A DNA stretch of 64,000 nucleotides from Desulfosporosinus sp. (lineage in GTDB: Bacteria; Bacillota; Desulfitobacteriia; Desulfitobacteriales; Desulfitobacteriaceae). A model generated the notes under the pieces. The model was given only the letters and a program-made list of their open reading frames with translations. It did not search any database and was not told where the DNA came from. The translations under genes were made by a program, and so were the position numbers. The stretch spans positions 1 to 64,000 of the forward strand of contig JARLHV010000170.1 of the NCBI GenBank assembly GCA_031292055.1, in the 5' to 3' direction. This document shows, piece by piece, positions 35,443 to 45,012 of the stretch (position 1 is its first letter; the number at the start of each line of letters is the position of its first letter).

Positions 35443-35877
35443 ATGAAAATTATCGTAGATGCCGACGCATGTCCAAGGGCTGTTTTGCAGATTTGCTTAA
35501 CGGTAGCACTCAAGTATGCTATACCTGTTTGGACTGTCGCCAGTTTTAACCACAATATTGAGTCGGACCATCACGTGGTGGTTGGCAATGCATCGCAAGA
35601 AGCGGATATCCGGGTCATGAATCTAGCTCTTGCAGGTGACGTGGCGGTAACTCAAGATTGGGGTCTGGCGGCAATGTTGTTGGGAAAAGGAGTTAAGTGT
35701 TTAAATCCTGATGGGAGAGAGTTTAATACAAATAGTATTGAATTTTTATTGGAGGAACGTGAAGCTAAAGCCAAGTTTCGACGGGGTGGAGGCAGAACCA
35801 AAGGACCGAAAAAAAGAGTGTTAGAAAATGATCAGCAATTTGAGGCCTGTCTGCTGGATATACTTACTCGGCTATAA
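35443..35877 (+). CDS. UPF0178 (YaiI/YqxD) family protein
   Basis: 144 aa. It opens [17 protein letters not shown] and has [35 protein letters not shown] and a basic tail [14 protein letters not shown]. The acidic Asp motifs recall a PIN-like nuclease fold, but no function is settled for the family. It stands alone between the riboswitch region and htpG. Confidence 0.88.
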   Translation: MKIIVDADACPRAVLQICLTVALKYAIPVWTVASFNHNIESDHHVVVGNASQEADIRVMNLALAGDVAVTQDWGLAAMLLGKGVKCLNPDGREFNTNSIEFLLEEREAKAKFRRGGGRTKGPKKRVLENDQQFEACLLDILTRL

Positions 35878-35883
35878 GCAGGC

Positions 35884-35906
35884 GAGGCGCACGATGCAGC
35901 GCCCCT
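35884..35906. repeat. REP-like palindrome, copy C
   Basis: GAGGCGCACGATGCAGCGCCCC is an imperfect palindrome with the same GCACGATGYA core as those at 4997 and 18416. Confidence 0.4.
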
Positions 35907-36094
35907 TTACTTGATCTGGCGGGCGAGAAGGGATCGCTGAGCAAGGATGGTTAAGTGTCCCTGAAGCCAAAGAGGGAGAGAGGAGATCGGCGGAGGTCGC
36001 CTTGGTTGCACTTTTGGACAAAGTTGATTAAACTAAGGGTGTAGGTTTCACGGAATAGTCTCCAATATTTGAGAAAAAACGACGGAGGTAAATA

Positions 36095-37942
36095 ATGAGT
36101 ACAGTAGTAGAAAAAAAAGAATTCCAAACGGAAATCCGGCAATTGCTGGATATCGTAATCCACTCTCTCTATACTGAACGCGAGATTTTTTTAAGAGAGC
36201 TGATTTCCAATGCGGCAGATGCTATGGAAAAACTGCGCTATATGCAGCTTACCGGTCCAGAGGTGAAGGATCAGGATTTAGAATTAGAAATCCATATCGA
36301 TACAGATGATAACGCCCATACGTTAACGATTACAGATACTGGTATTGGGATGACGAAAGAAGAATTGGTTGAGAATTTAGGGACTATCGCTCATTCAGGC
36401 TCCAAAGAATTCATTAAGCACCTCTCAAGCAAAGGGGATCAAAAGGATCTTAACCTCATCGGGCAATTCGGGGTTGGGTTTTATTCCGCCTTTATGGTCG
36501 CTGATAAGGTGACATTATATACTCGTACCTACCAAAAAGAGGGTGAAAGCTTTGTTTGGGAATCCGATGGTGTGGGGAGTTATACGATCACTGAAGGGGA
36601 AGACTTAAGTCGGGGTACGAAGATGGTCCTCCATTTAAAAGAGGATGCCTATGATTTTGCTAAAGAAGAGACTGTCCAACGGGTGATCAAACAATATTCT
36701 AGCTTTGTACCCTACCCTATTACTGTTAATGGACAGAAAGTGAACACGGTTGATGCCCTGTGGACAAAAAATAAAAATGAAATTACGGATGATGAGTACA
36801 ACGAGTTTTATAAGTTCATTGCGAATGCCAATGATGAGCCACTTTTTCGCTTGCATTTCTCTTCGGATGCACCTTTGAATATTAACACCCTATTATTTGT
36901 TCCCAAGGAGAATTTCGAACAGTTTGGCTTCGGTCGAACGGAGCCGGGTGTAAACCTTTATTGCAAAAAAGTTCTGATTCAAGAAAAATCGCCGGTTGTT
37001 TTGCCTGAGTGGCTGCGCTTTTTAAGAGGGGTCATGGACAGTGAGGAGCTTCCGCTTAATATCTCCAGGGAAACCATGCAGGACAGCGCTCTGGTCGGTA
37101 AGCTCAATAAAGTAGTGACAGGTCGTTTCCTCAAATTCCTCGAGAATCAAGTGACCGCTGAGCCAGAGAAGTATAAAGAGTTCTGGGAAAAGTTCAACTT
37201 CTTTCTTAAAGAAGGGGCGGCGAATGACTTCACGCACCGTAAAGAACTCGTCAAACTTTTGCAGTTCGAATCCTCAAACACCCAAGCTGGCGAACTAGTT
37301 TCTTTGGCTGATTACGTCGCTCGGATGAAAGAAGATCAAGTGGCCATCTATTATGTCAATGGTCCTTCGCGTGAAGTCATTGAATCAGGCCCTTATCTGG
37401 AAATATTTAAGGACAAAGGTCTGGAAGTGATCTATACGTACGCAGCAATTGATGACTACATTTTTGGTTCAGTTGGGGAATACGAAGGGAAAAAGCTCAT
37501 TTCGGCAGATCAAGCTGATTTGGATTTAAGTGATAGTGAGCAGAAGGTCAGAAGTGAAGAAGCACTGCCTGAAGAGGATGTTCAGGCCTTGACGAGCTGG
37601 CTCAAAGAAGTGTTAGGTAGTAAAGTAACAGAGGTAAGGGAATCGAAGCGCTTAGTAGACAGTCCGGCGGTTGTTCTCAGCCCGTATGGGACGAACAGTA
37701 TGCAGCGGATGATGCAACTTGTGAATAAGGATTTGAATAACGTGGGTCCCAGCGTTTTAGAAATTAACGCAGCGCATCAGATGATTAAACGTTTGGACTC
37801 GGCGCGAAAAAACGAGGACGCCTTTGCCAAAATTGCAGCAGAGCAAATATTTGAGAACGCACAAATCGCGGCGGGGCTTATTGTTGATCCCAGAGGAATG
37901 GTCAACCGACTAAATGAGATTTTAGAGCGTGCTTTGGGGTAA
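36095..37942 (+). CDS. htpG: HtpG (Hsp90) molecular chaperone
   Basis: 615 aa. The N-terminal GHKL ATPase domain has TEREIFLRELISNAADAMEKLRY, DTGIGMTKEELVENLGTIA and GQFGVGFYSAFMVAD. The middle domain has NISRETMQDS, and a C-terminal dimerisation part is present. GACGGAGG precedes the ATG. Monocistronic with its own terminator; no CIRCE element is seen upstream. Confidence 0.97.
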   Translation: MSTVVEKKEFQTEIRQLLDIVIHSLYTEREIFLRELISNAADAMEKLRYMQLTGPEVKDQDLELEIHIDTDDNAHTLTITDTGIGMTKEELVENLGTIAHSGSKEFIKHLSSKGDQKDLNLIGQFGVGFYSAFMVADKVTLYTRTYQKEGESFVWESDGVGSYTITEGEDLSRGTKMVLHLKEDAYDFAKEETVQRVIKQYSSFVPYPITVNGQKVNTVDALWTKNKNEITDDEYNEFYKFIANANDEPLFRLHFSSDAPLNINTLLFVPKENFEQFGFGRTEPGVNLYCKKVLIQEKSPVVLPEWLRFLRGVMDSEELPLNISRETMQDSALVGKLNKVVTGRFLKFLENQVTAEPEKYKEFWEKFNFFLKEGAANDFTHRKELVKLLQFESSNTQAGELVSLADYVARMKEDQVAIYYVNGPSREVIESGPYLEIFKDKGLEVIYTYAAIDDYIFGSVGEYEGKKLISADQADLDLSDSEQKVRSEEALPEEDVQALTSWLKEVLGSKVTEVRESKRLVDSPAVVLSPYGTNSMQRMMQLVNKDLNNVGPSVLEINAAHQMIKRLDSARKNEDAFAKIAAEQIFENAQIAAGLIVDPRGMVNRLNEILERALG

Positions 37943-38521
37943 GGATGAGGGAATCTGAAGATAGTTAAATTATATAAAGAAAGAAAAAGGACTGCAGATT
38001 TAGCGCAGTTCTTTTCTCACCCAAACTATTAATGTTTTCTTCACCGACAGGAGTTTAAGACGGAAATAAACTTTCGCCGGAGAATTTCCAAAGTTAGTCA
38101 TTGACTAATTCCCTACCAATGTGATATTTTTAGATTAGTGAAACAAGTTCCTCTTTGCACAAATTGGCAATCTGTCAAAAGCAAAGTTGATGCTGCAATA
38201 CGATTACCTAATTGATCAATAAGGAATAAGAATTTTACAAGCTAATGAAAATTCCTTAGACTGATAGTGATAATAAGGACAAATACGGTTTAGAACTAAT
38301 CATTTTACATCACACCAATTATGGCGTCCGCTAAGGTATTATTGGAGTGCCTAAATAATCTGAAAATGTTTTAAGGAAAGGTCGGTGTTGGATGGGGGAG
38401 ATTAGCGCCATTCAACATCGACTGAATTGTCTTACACGCAGAATTTAAGATGGTGGTGTTTGGAAGGTCCGGGTAGGGATTATTAATGGTTTTTTTGCTT
38501 ATTATAAAGGAGTGGTTAGAA
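37943..38521 (+). other. Intergenic region upstream of the dsr operon
   Basis: About 580 bp without a gene. A terminator for htpG lies at 37984-38015 (AAAGGACTGC...GCAGTTCTTTT). The rest is AT-rich and probably holds the dsr promoter, but I cannot place a convincing -35/-10 pair or operator. Confidence 0.6.
37984..38015 (+). terminator. Terminator of htpG
   Basis: AAAAGGACTGC pairs with GCAGTTCTTTT (one G-T wobble) and ends in a T-run. Confidence 0.75.
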
Positions 38522-39076
38522 ATGGACACGAAGCTGAAAGACCTTATTGAAGAAAAGAGATCCGTCATTTTAGAAAGGTGGTTTGATGCAATAGTAGAGA
38601 CGTATCCCCTTGATACCACAGGCTTTTTTAAAAAACAGAAAGATAGGTTTGCTAACCCAGTTGGTCATGCGATAGTTCAAGGAACAGAAGGCATTTTAGA
38701 AGTACTTATCAGTGGGAAGGAGCTTAACGAAGATTTACCGTTTCTCAATGATTTTATTAAAGTGAGGGCGGTTCAGGATTTTACCCCCGCGAAGGCCATG
38801 GACTTTATTTTTCTTCTCAAAAAGGTAGTTAGAGAAGTACTGGAAAAGGAAATTAGGCAGAATCAGATCTATGATGCACTATTAAGTTTTGAATCAAAAA
38901 TAGATGATCTGGCTCTTTTTGCCTTTGATATATATGTGAAATGTCGCGAACAGATCTATGAACTAAAGACAGATGAACTAAAAAGGATGACTTACACACT
39001 GTTGAAAAAAGCAAATTTGATGTACGAGATCCCAGCCGAAGAATTCGAAGTCAATGATCAAAAATGTAATACGTAA
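38522..39076 (+). CDS. RsbRD_N-type protein leading the dsrMKJOP operon
   Basis: 184 aa from ATG 38522 (AAAGGAG upstream). It is all-helical, with LIEEKRSVILERWFDAIVETYP, a region seen as the N-terminal domain of RsbR-like stress sensors and also as a stand-alone protein in front of dsrM in sulfate reducers. It may sense redox or link membrane electron flow to regulation; no function is shown. It is 17 bp ahead of dsrM. Confidence 0.75.
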   Translation: MDTKLKDLIEEKRSVILERWFDAIVETYPLDTTGFFKKQKDRFANPVGHAIVQGTEGILEVLISGKELNEDLPFLNDFIKVRAVQDFTPAKAMDFIFLLKKVVREVLEKEIRQNQIYDALLSFESKIDDLALFAFDIYVKCREQIYELKTDELKRMTYTLLKKANLMYEIPAEEFEVNDQKCNT

Positions 39077-39093
39077 AGGAAGGAGGTCGTAGA

Positions 39094-40095
39094 GTGAAAG
39101 CACTGTTGTCTTTCCTCGCAGTAATAGTACTCATTCTGATCGCTACCCTCGGAGTAGACGTGGCAAATTTACATTTCTTATTTGGTATTATCATACCTTA
39201 TCTGGCCTTTGTTTTGTTTGTAGGTGGATTTGTTTATCGCGTCATAAAATGGGGTCGGTCACCTGTGCCCTATCGTATACCTACAACCTGTGGACAACAA
39301 AAATCACTTCCATGGATTAAGCAAGCCAAGATCGAAAACCCAACAACTGTTCTCGGTGTAATTGTAAGAATGGCTTTAGAAATATTTTTCTTCCGCTCAT
39401 TGTTCAGAAACACGAAAACTGAATTAAGGGTAGGGGAGGACGGTCCGAAATTAGTCCATGGTTCAGCTAAGTGGCTTTGGTTCGGTAGTTTGGTCTTTCA
39501 CTGGTCGTTTCTGATAATTATCGTTAGACACCTTAGATTCTTTTTGGAGCCAGTTCCGTATTTTGTGCAGCTAATTGATAGCATTGATGGTATGTTACAA
39601 ATTGGTTTACCGCCGATTTACTTGACGGATGCTTTCTTTTTATGTGCTGTGATATATTTGTTTCTCAGAAGACTTGCTCTTCCCCAAGTTAGGTATATCT
39701 CGCTTGCTGCCGATTATTTTCCTCTGTTTATAATTATGGGCATAGCAATTTCAGGGATACTCATGCGGTATTTCTTTAGAGTTGATATTGTTGCTGTGAA
39801 AGAACTAGCGCTTGGATTAGTCCAATTACATCCCGCTATTCCTGAAGGAATAGGAGTTCTCTTTTATATTCATCTGTTTCTTATCAGTACTCTGTTTGCC
39901 TACTTCCCTACGAGCAAGCTGATGCATATGGGTGGTATTTTCCTCAGTCCGACGCGGAACATGATGAGCAACAATCGTATGGTAAGACATATCAACCCTT
40001 GGAATCATGCGGTAGAGGTTCATTCATACGCAGAATACGAAGATGAATTTAGGGATAAAATGAAAAAAGCTGGTATACCGGTAGAAAAGGAGTGA
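39094..40095 (+). CDS. dsrM: DsrM, membrane cytochrome b subunit
   Basis: 333 aa from GTG 39094 with AAGGAGG upstream. It is related to respiratory nitrate reductase gamma. It has about six hydrophobic helices with His residues (SLVFHWSFLIIIVRHLRFF, YIHLFLISTLFAYFP) as candidate haem b ligands. It should oxidise menaquinol and pass electrons to DsrK for reduction of the DsrC trisulfide. It starts a tight dsrMKJOP operon. Confidence 0.92.
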   Translation: MKALLSFLAVIVLILIATLGVDVANLHFLFGIIIPYLAFVLFVGGFVYRVIKWGRSPVPYRIPTTCGQQKSLPWIKQAKIENPTTVLGVIVRMALEIFFFRSLFRNTKTELRVGEDGPKLVHGSAKWLWFGSLVFHWSFLIIIVRHLRFFLEPVPYFVQLIDSIDGMLQIGLPPIYLTDAFFLCAVIYLFLRRLALPQVRYISLAADYFPLFIIMGIAISGILMRYFFRVDIVAVKELALGLVQLHPAIPEGIGVLFYIHLFLISTLFAYFPTSKLMHMGGIFLSPTRNMMSNNRMVRHINPWNHAVEVHSYAEYEDEFRDKMKKAGIPVEKE

Positions 40096-40101
40096 TCGAG
40101 G

Positions 40102-41727
40102 ATGGCAAAAGTGGAGAAAGCTAAGCTCCCGAAACCAGAGGAAATATCTAATATAGATTATCATCCTCCCGCGACGGATTGGATGGATACACCAACCGAA
40201 TTCAAACCGGGTACCTATTGCTGGGGTGCGAAGGAAAAAGATCTGCTAACGCTTGGTTTACCTAACCCAAGACAGTGGTCGCCTGCCGATGAAGACTGGA
40301 AACTGCCAGAGGGCTGGGAAACAACAATTTTAGATGGAATTGCAGAGAGACTCGCTAAATATCGCTCTTTTAAGATATTTATGGATATTTGTGTTCGATG
40401 CGGCGCGTGTGCCGATAAATGTCACTTTTATATTGCCTCAGGCGACCCCAAAAATATGCCCGTTCTCAGAGCGGAATTGATAAGATCAGTCTACAAAAAG
40501 TATTTTACGAAGTCTGGAAAATTTTTAGGGCGTTTAGCTGGTGCGAGAGAACTTGATGAAAAAGTCCTCAAAGAATGGTGGTCTTACTTTTTTCAGTGTA
40601 CTGAATGCCGTCGCTGCTCGGTTTTTTGCCCTTACGGCATCGACCAAGCTGAGGTAACAATAATCGGCCGGGAACTTCTGAATTTGGTGGGTTTAAACAT
40701 TGATTGGATCGCTGGACCAGTCGCGAATTGTTATATGAAGGGAAATCACCTTGGTATTGAGCCTCATGCCTTTAAAGGTAATATTGAGTCTATGTGTGAT
40801 GACATAGAGGATATGACAGGTATTAGGGTGAATCCAACCTTTAATAGAAAAGGCGCTGAAATTCTCTTCGTTACGCCATCAGGGGATTATCTAGGTGAAC
40901 CAGGTATTTACACCTGTATGGGTTATCTCATGCTCTTCCATGAGCTCGGACTCGACTATACTTGGAGCACCTATGCTTCAGAAGGCGGTAACTTCGGCTT
41001 TTTCACCTCAAATGACATGGCTAAGAGGCTCAACTCTAAGATTTATGCTGAGGCTAAAAGGTTAGGGGTTAAATGGATCATTGGTGGAGAATGTGGTCAC
41101 ATGTGGAGAGTTATGAATCAGTATATGGATACTTGGAACGGCCCGGCGGACTTCCTTGAAGTGCCGGTATCTCCAATAACCGGTACTAGATTTGAAAACG
41201 CCAAATCTACCAAGATGATTCATATTACTGAATTCACAGCAGATTTAATTAAACACAATAAGATAAAACTGGATCCGAGTCGAAACGATCATTTGAAAGT
41301 AACCTATCATGACTCCTGCAATCCTTCGCGAGGTATGGGACTTCTTGAAGAACCGCGGTATGTCCTTAAAGCTGCTTGTAATAATTTCTATGAAATGCCT
41401 GAAAACACAATCAGAGAGAAAACCTTCTGCTGTGGGAGTGGATCAGGGTTAAATGCCTCAGAAAATATGGAACAGCGTATGCGGGGGGGCTTTCCTCGGG
41501 CAAATGCTGTGAAATATGTACAAGAGAAACACGGAGTTAATATGCTGGCCAATATATGCGCAGTTGATCGGGCCGCTTTTCCTGCCCTCATGGACTACTG
41601 GTGTCCAGGAGTAGGGGTTGCTGGTACGCATGAATTGCTGGCCAATGCTTTAGTGATGAAGGGTGAGATACCGAGAGTTATTGACCTACGCGGTGAAGAT
41701 CTACCGGGAAAGGGAGGTAATGAGTAA
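40102..41727 (+). CDS. dsrK: DsrK, HdrD-like iron-sulfur subunit
   Basis: 541 aa. Two classical [4Fe-4S] motifs, CVRCGACADKCHFY (near 97) and CTECRRCSVFCPYG (near 170), are followed by an HdrD-type C-terminal half with YHDSCNPSRGMG and FCCGSGSGLNASENM, the catalytic cluster region. It is thought to reduce the DsrC-bound trisulfide in the cytoplasm. It is 6 bp after dsrM; its stop overlaps the dsrJ start (TAATG). Confidence 0.93.
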   Translation: MAKVEKAKLPKPEEISNIDYHPPATDWMDTPTEFKPGTYCWGAKEKDLLTLGLPNPRQWSPADEDWKLPEGWETTILDGIAERLAKYRSFKIFMDICVRCGACADKCHFYIASGDPKNMPVLRAELIRSVYKKYFTKSGKFLGRLAGARELDEKVLKEWWSYFFQCTECRRCSVFCPYGIDQAEVTIIGRELLNLVGLNIDWIAGPVANCYMKGNHLGIEPHAFKGNIESMCDDIEDMTGIRVNPTFNRKGAEILFVTPSGDYLGEPGIYTCMGYLMLFHELGLDYTWSTYASEGGNFGFFTSNDMAKRLNSKIYAEAKRLGVKWIIGGECGHMWRVMNQYMDTWNGPADFLEVPVSPITGTRFENAKSTKMIHITEFTADLIKHNKIKLDPSRNDHLKVTYHDSCNPSRGMGLLEEPRYVLKAACNNFYEMPENTIREKTFCCGSGSGLNASENMEQRMRGGFPRANAVKYVQEKHGVNMLANICAVDRAAFPALMDYWCPGVGVAGTHELLANALVMKGEIPRVIDLRGEDLPGKGGNE

Positions 41728-42158
41728 TGTACAAAGGCGGAAGAATTATCGCTTCGCTTATTATCTTCGTAGCTTTCCTGACGTTGCCTTTCTTTTTTAA
41801 TCTGGGGAAAGCCAACGCGGGTCCTGATCTCCCGACTTATGCGTCGTCATCGGATTCTCAGTGTGTTGAACCGGCGGCATATATGAAAGCTAATCACATG
41901 CAACTTCTACTCAAATGGAGAGATTCAGATGTGCGCGATGGCAATTCAGTATATATTAATAGTCAAGGCAAGTCTTTCGATATAAGTCTTGAAACGTGTG
42001 TGCAATGTCATACAACGCAGGCAACCAAGAACACAGTAGGGGTGAATAACCCGGCATTAAATACGTCTGATCAATTCTGTGTTTCATGCCATAATTATGC
42101 ATCGGTAAAGCCGACCTGTTGGAATTGCCATTCTGGGCCAGAGGGGGCAACAAAATGA
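41727..42158 (+). CDS. dsrJ: DsrJ, triheme cytochrome c
   Basis: 143 aa. The N-terminal hydrophobic anchor/signal (residues 7-30) is followed by three CxxCH haem c sites: CVQCH, CVSCH and CWNCH near 90-138. It faces the outside of the membrane. Both ends overlap the neighbouring genes, so it is translationally coupled. Confidence 0.9.
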   Translation: MYKGGRIIASLIIFVAFLTLPFFFNLGKANAGPDLPTYASSSDSQCVEPAAYMKANHMQLLLKWRDSDVRDGNSVYINSQGKSFDISLETCVQCHTTQATKNTVGVNNPALNTSDQFCVSCHNYASVKPTCWNCHSGPEGATK

Positions 42159-42958
42159 GCATTAATAGAAGACAGTTTCTAAGAAGAGCTGGTGTTGTTA
42201 CCGCATTAGGACTCGGGGGTTCATTTGTTATCAATGGAATAAGTGGGAAAAAGGATGTTGTTGCGGCATCTGAGTATGCGCCGAGTACTCAAGGGTTGAA
42301 AGCAAACCATTGGGCTATGGTAGTGGATATGAGTAAATTTAAAACAGAAGATGATTTCAAAAGAGTCATTGAGTCGTGTGTTAGTATTCACAACATCCCT
42401 GACTTTGGAAATCCCAAAGATGAAATTAAATGGATATGGGAAGACGATTACGAGCATACTTTTTCCGGTGGCGATAATGAATATCTAACTGAAGATTTTA
42501 AAAAATTGCCTTTTATGATAATGTGTAACCACTGCGAAAATCCTCCCTGTGTTAAGGCCTGTCCTACTGGGGCAACGTTTAAAAGACCTGATGGTATTGT
42601 TGATATGGATTTTCATCGTTGTATCGGGTGTAGATTTTGTATGGGAGCATGCCCCTTTGGAGCTAGGAGTTTTAACTATAGGGATCCTAGGCCTTTTATC
42701 AAAAAAATTGATACCGATTATCCGACAAGAACTCCAGGAGTCGTTGAAAAATGTATTTTCTGTGTGGAGCGATTGGCCGATGGTTTAATGCCAGCTTGTG
42801 TGGAGGCCTCAAAGGGCGGGTTAATATTTGGCGATTTGGATGATCCTAATTCTGAGGTTCGAAAAATAATCAGTACTCAATATACTGTGCGACGTAAAAC
42901 AGAGTTGGGGACTCAGCCAAGTGTTTACTACCTAGTGGGAGGTGGCGATCATGCTTGA
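42155..42958 (+). CDS. dsrO: DsrO, exported iron-sulfur protein
   Basis: 267 aa from ATG 42155, which overlaps the dsrJ stop (ATGA). It has a Tat signal, SINRRQFLRRAGVVTALGLGG. Ferredoxin-type motifs are CNHCENPPCVKACPTGA, CIGCRFCMGACPFGA and CIFCVERLADGLMPAC. It relays electrons between DsrJ and DsrP on the outer face. Confidence 0.92.
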   Translation: MSINRRQFLRRAGVVTALGLGGSFVINGISGKKDVVAASEYAPSTQGLKANHWAMVVDMSKFKTEDDFKRVIESCVSIHNIPDFGNPKDEIKWIWEDDYEHTFSGGDNEYLTEDFKKLPFMIMCNHCENPPCVKACPTGATFKRPDGIVDMDFHRCIGCRFCMGACPFGARSFNYRDPRPFIKKIDTDYPTRTPGVVEKCIFCVERLADGLMPACVEASKGGLIFGDLDDPNSEVRKIISTQYTVRRKTELGTQPSVYYLVGGGDHA

Positions 42959-44114
42959 AAAAGCCCTGACAGGTGGTAAGAAATACTGGGCATGGATTAT
43001 CTTTCTGCTTGTGGTGATTGCGGTAGGATTTATGGCTTACCTTAGACAGTATAATTATGGTTTAGGACTAACAGGTATGAGCAGAGATGTTTCTTGGGGC
43101 TTGTACATTGCACAATTCACTTTCCTTGTAGGTGTTGCCGCATCTGCAGTTATGCTTGTCACTCCGTATTATCTCCATGACTTTAAGAAATTTGGGAAAA
43201 TGGTCATTCTTGGTGAGTTTTTAGCGATTGCTGCAGTGATCATGTGTATTTTGTTTATCTTTGTAGATGTTGGTCAACCAATGAGAATTTTGAATGTTCT
43301 CCTGTATCCTCAGTTACATTCAGTTATGTTTTATGATATGTGCGTTTTATGTGGTTATCTCGTTATCAATCTTGTTGTAGGATGGACTACCCTTGCGGCA
43401 GAGCGCAAAGGAACTCCTCCACCAAAATGGGTTAAACCTATAATTTACCTTTCAATCCCGTGGGCGTTTAGTATCCATACGGTTACAGCCTTCTTATATT
43501 CTGGCCTCCCGGGTAGACATTTTTGGTTAGCTGCGATAATGGCAGCAAGATTTCTGGCATCTGCTTTCGCAGCGGGCCCCTCACTTCTTATTATATTGTG
43601 CTTAATTGTACGAAAGGTAAGTAAATTTGACCCGGATCCTCCGGGAGTTGGGGCAATTCAATCACTGGTAAAAATTATTCGCTATGCTATGATTGCTAAT
43701 GTTTTCTTCTATGTTTGCGAAGTATTCACTGCCTTCTATAGCAATATACCGGATGAAATGGCTGCTTTTAAGTATGTTTTCGTTGGACTTGACGGACATA
43801 CAAGTTTAGTTCCCTTTATGTGGACATCAGCAATTCTTGCCTTCGTTGGGATCTTTTTGCTGGTTTTCCCAACACGTAAAAATAAAGTGCTTTTACCTAT
43901 AGCACTATTAGCAATTTTCTTTGCCAATTGGATTGATAAAGGGGTAGTGCTCATTATTGCTGGATTTGTGCCGAATTCCTTTGATCGCGTAACGGAGTAT
44001 TTTCCAACAAGTAATGAGATATCGATTGTTCTCGGTGTATATGCAATAGGGTTTCTGATCGTTACAATCCTTTATAAAGTTGCTATATCTGTTCGGGAAG
44101 AAAAAGCTCAATAA
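42951..44114 (+). CDS. dsrP: DsrP, NrfD-like quinone-interacting membrane protein
   Basis: 387 aa from ATG 42951 (GGGAGGTGGCGATC upstream; the GTG at 42942 is the lesser choice). It has about ten membrane helices of the NrfD family, with GMSRDVSWGLYIAQFTFLVGVAASA and FSIHTVTAFLYSGLPGR. It handles menaquinone on the DsrJO side. It overlaps dsrO by 8 bp and ends the five-gene complex. Between it and dsrC (44115-44292) I see only leader sequence. Confidence 0.92.
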   Translation: MLEKALTGGKKYWAWIIFLLVVIAVGFMAYLRQYNYGLGLTGMSRDVSWGLYIAQFTFLVGVAASAVMLVTPYYLHDFKKFGKMVILGEFLAIAAVIMCILFIFVDVGQPMRILNVLLYPQLHSVMFYDMCVLCGYLVINLVVGWTTLAAERKGTPPPKWVKPIIYLSIPWAFSIHTVTAFLYSGLPGRHFWLAAIMAARFLASAFAAGPSLLIILCLIVRKVSKFDPDPPGVGAIQSLVKIIRYAMIANVFFYVCEVFTAFYSNIPDEMAAFKYVFVGLDGHTSLVPFMWTSAILAFVGIFLLVFPTRKNKVLLPIALLAIFFANWIDKGVVLIIAGFVPNSFDRVTEYFPTSNEISIVLGVYAIGFLIVTILYKVAISVREEKAQ

Positions 44115-44292
44115 GCTTTGATAGATTTTTTGATACTTGTTTGGGAGGTGAGAGGATTACAATCCAACATCATGCTTTTAAGATGTTGTATTGATATGGC
44201 TTTTGTAACCATTGTAAGCAGCAGGAGTCAAGTCTGGGAGCCTGAACTCAAACAATTATCAATTTTAATAAACTCAAAGGAGGAAAATAAAA

Positions 44293-44610
44293 ATGGCACA
44301 ACTTGTAGTAGGTAGTTTAACAGTAGAATTGGATGAAGATGGTTTTCTCGAGGATCATGCAGCCTGGAATGAAGACGTAGCTAAGGCTCTTGCTAGCACT
44401 GAGGAAGTAGAGGAGCTTACCGAAGAACATTGGAAATTAATCAACTATCTCAGAGACTATTATGCACAGTATGGTGTTGCTCCGATGGTTCGGAAAATGT
44501 GTAAAGATACTGGTTTCGATCAAAAGAAGATTTACGTACTGTTTCCCGGTGGTCCAGGGAAAGGTGCATGCAAAGTTGCAGGTCTTCCTAAACCTACTGG
44601 TTGCGTCTAA
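44293..44610 (+). CDS. dsrC: DsrC, sulfur-carrier protein
   Basis: 105 aa, the canonical size. The flexible C-terminal arm ends CKVAGLPKPTGCV, with the two functional Cys separated by ten residues, so it is a true DsrC rather than a TusE-like form. It carries sulfite-derived sulfur from DsrAB to the DsrMK site. AAAGGAGGAAAATAAAA precedes the ATG. dsrAB are not in this window. Confidence 0.95.
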   Translation: MAQLVVGSLTVELDEDGFLEDHAAWNEDVAKALASTEEVEELTEEHWKLINYLRDYYAQYGVAPMVRKMCKDTGFDQKKIYVLFPGGPGKGACKVAGLPKPTGCV

Positions 44611-44615
44611 TTTTC

Positions 44616-44639
44616 AAGGGGGGTTAGCCCCCCTTTTTT
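44616..44639 (+). terminator. Terminator of dsrC
   Basis: AAGGGGGG-TTA-GCCCCCCTT followed by a T-run, six bases after the stop. Confidence 0.9.
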
Positions 44640-44669
44640 AGGTTCATAAGAATTTAACAACTCTCATTC

Positions 44670-44697
44670 AACCTAGGCCAATGCCTAGGTTTTTTTT
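44670..44697 (+). terminator. Second terminator downstream of dsrC
   Basis: AACCTAGGC-CAAT-GCCTAGGTT followed by T7. Beyond it, 44700-45254 holds no gene, only palindromic repeats, including a TAAAAACTAAA-type palindrome at about 44847-44890. Confidence 0.85.
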
Positions 44698-44948
44698 ATA
44701 CTAGTCAGAAAGTATAAACTTGCGTTATATACTTTCTAAGCATAAGGGCAACTAGGCAGCCGCCTTCGCCAAGGCTTGGTGCCAGCCAAGTTTTCTTTAA
44801 CGTATCAGATCCCCATGTTGCTGCACGGTGCCACTGATGAATGAAATAAAAACTAAACTAAAATAAGATCTTATCTTATTTTAGTTTTTATTATAGAAAT
44901 GATTGCGCTGCAGAAACCCCTTGTTATGCTATTAATATCACGTTTTAT

Positions 44949-45012
44949 TGTCATCCTGAGCGAAGCGAAGGATCTTTTGTCCCTAGATCCTTCGCTCTCG
45001 CTCAGGATGACA
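44949..45012. repeat. Palindromic intergenic repeat (TGTCATCCTGAGCG type)
   Basis: Arms of about 26 bp (44949-44974 and 44986-45012) read TGTCATCCTGAGCGAAGCGA and its complement with one extra base. This wording recurs in many bacterial genomes as a dispersed hairpin. It has no T-run of its own. Confidence 0.75.

Noticed and set aside
36000..36094. CIRCE or other heat-shock operator before htpG
   Set aside because: No TTAGCACTC-N9-GAGTGCTAA type repeat is present.
44118..44315. 65-codon ORF between dsrP and dsrC
   Set aside because: It overlaps the dsrC start region, lacks a ribosome binding site and has no family-like sequence.
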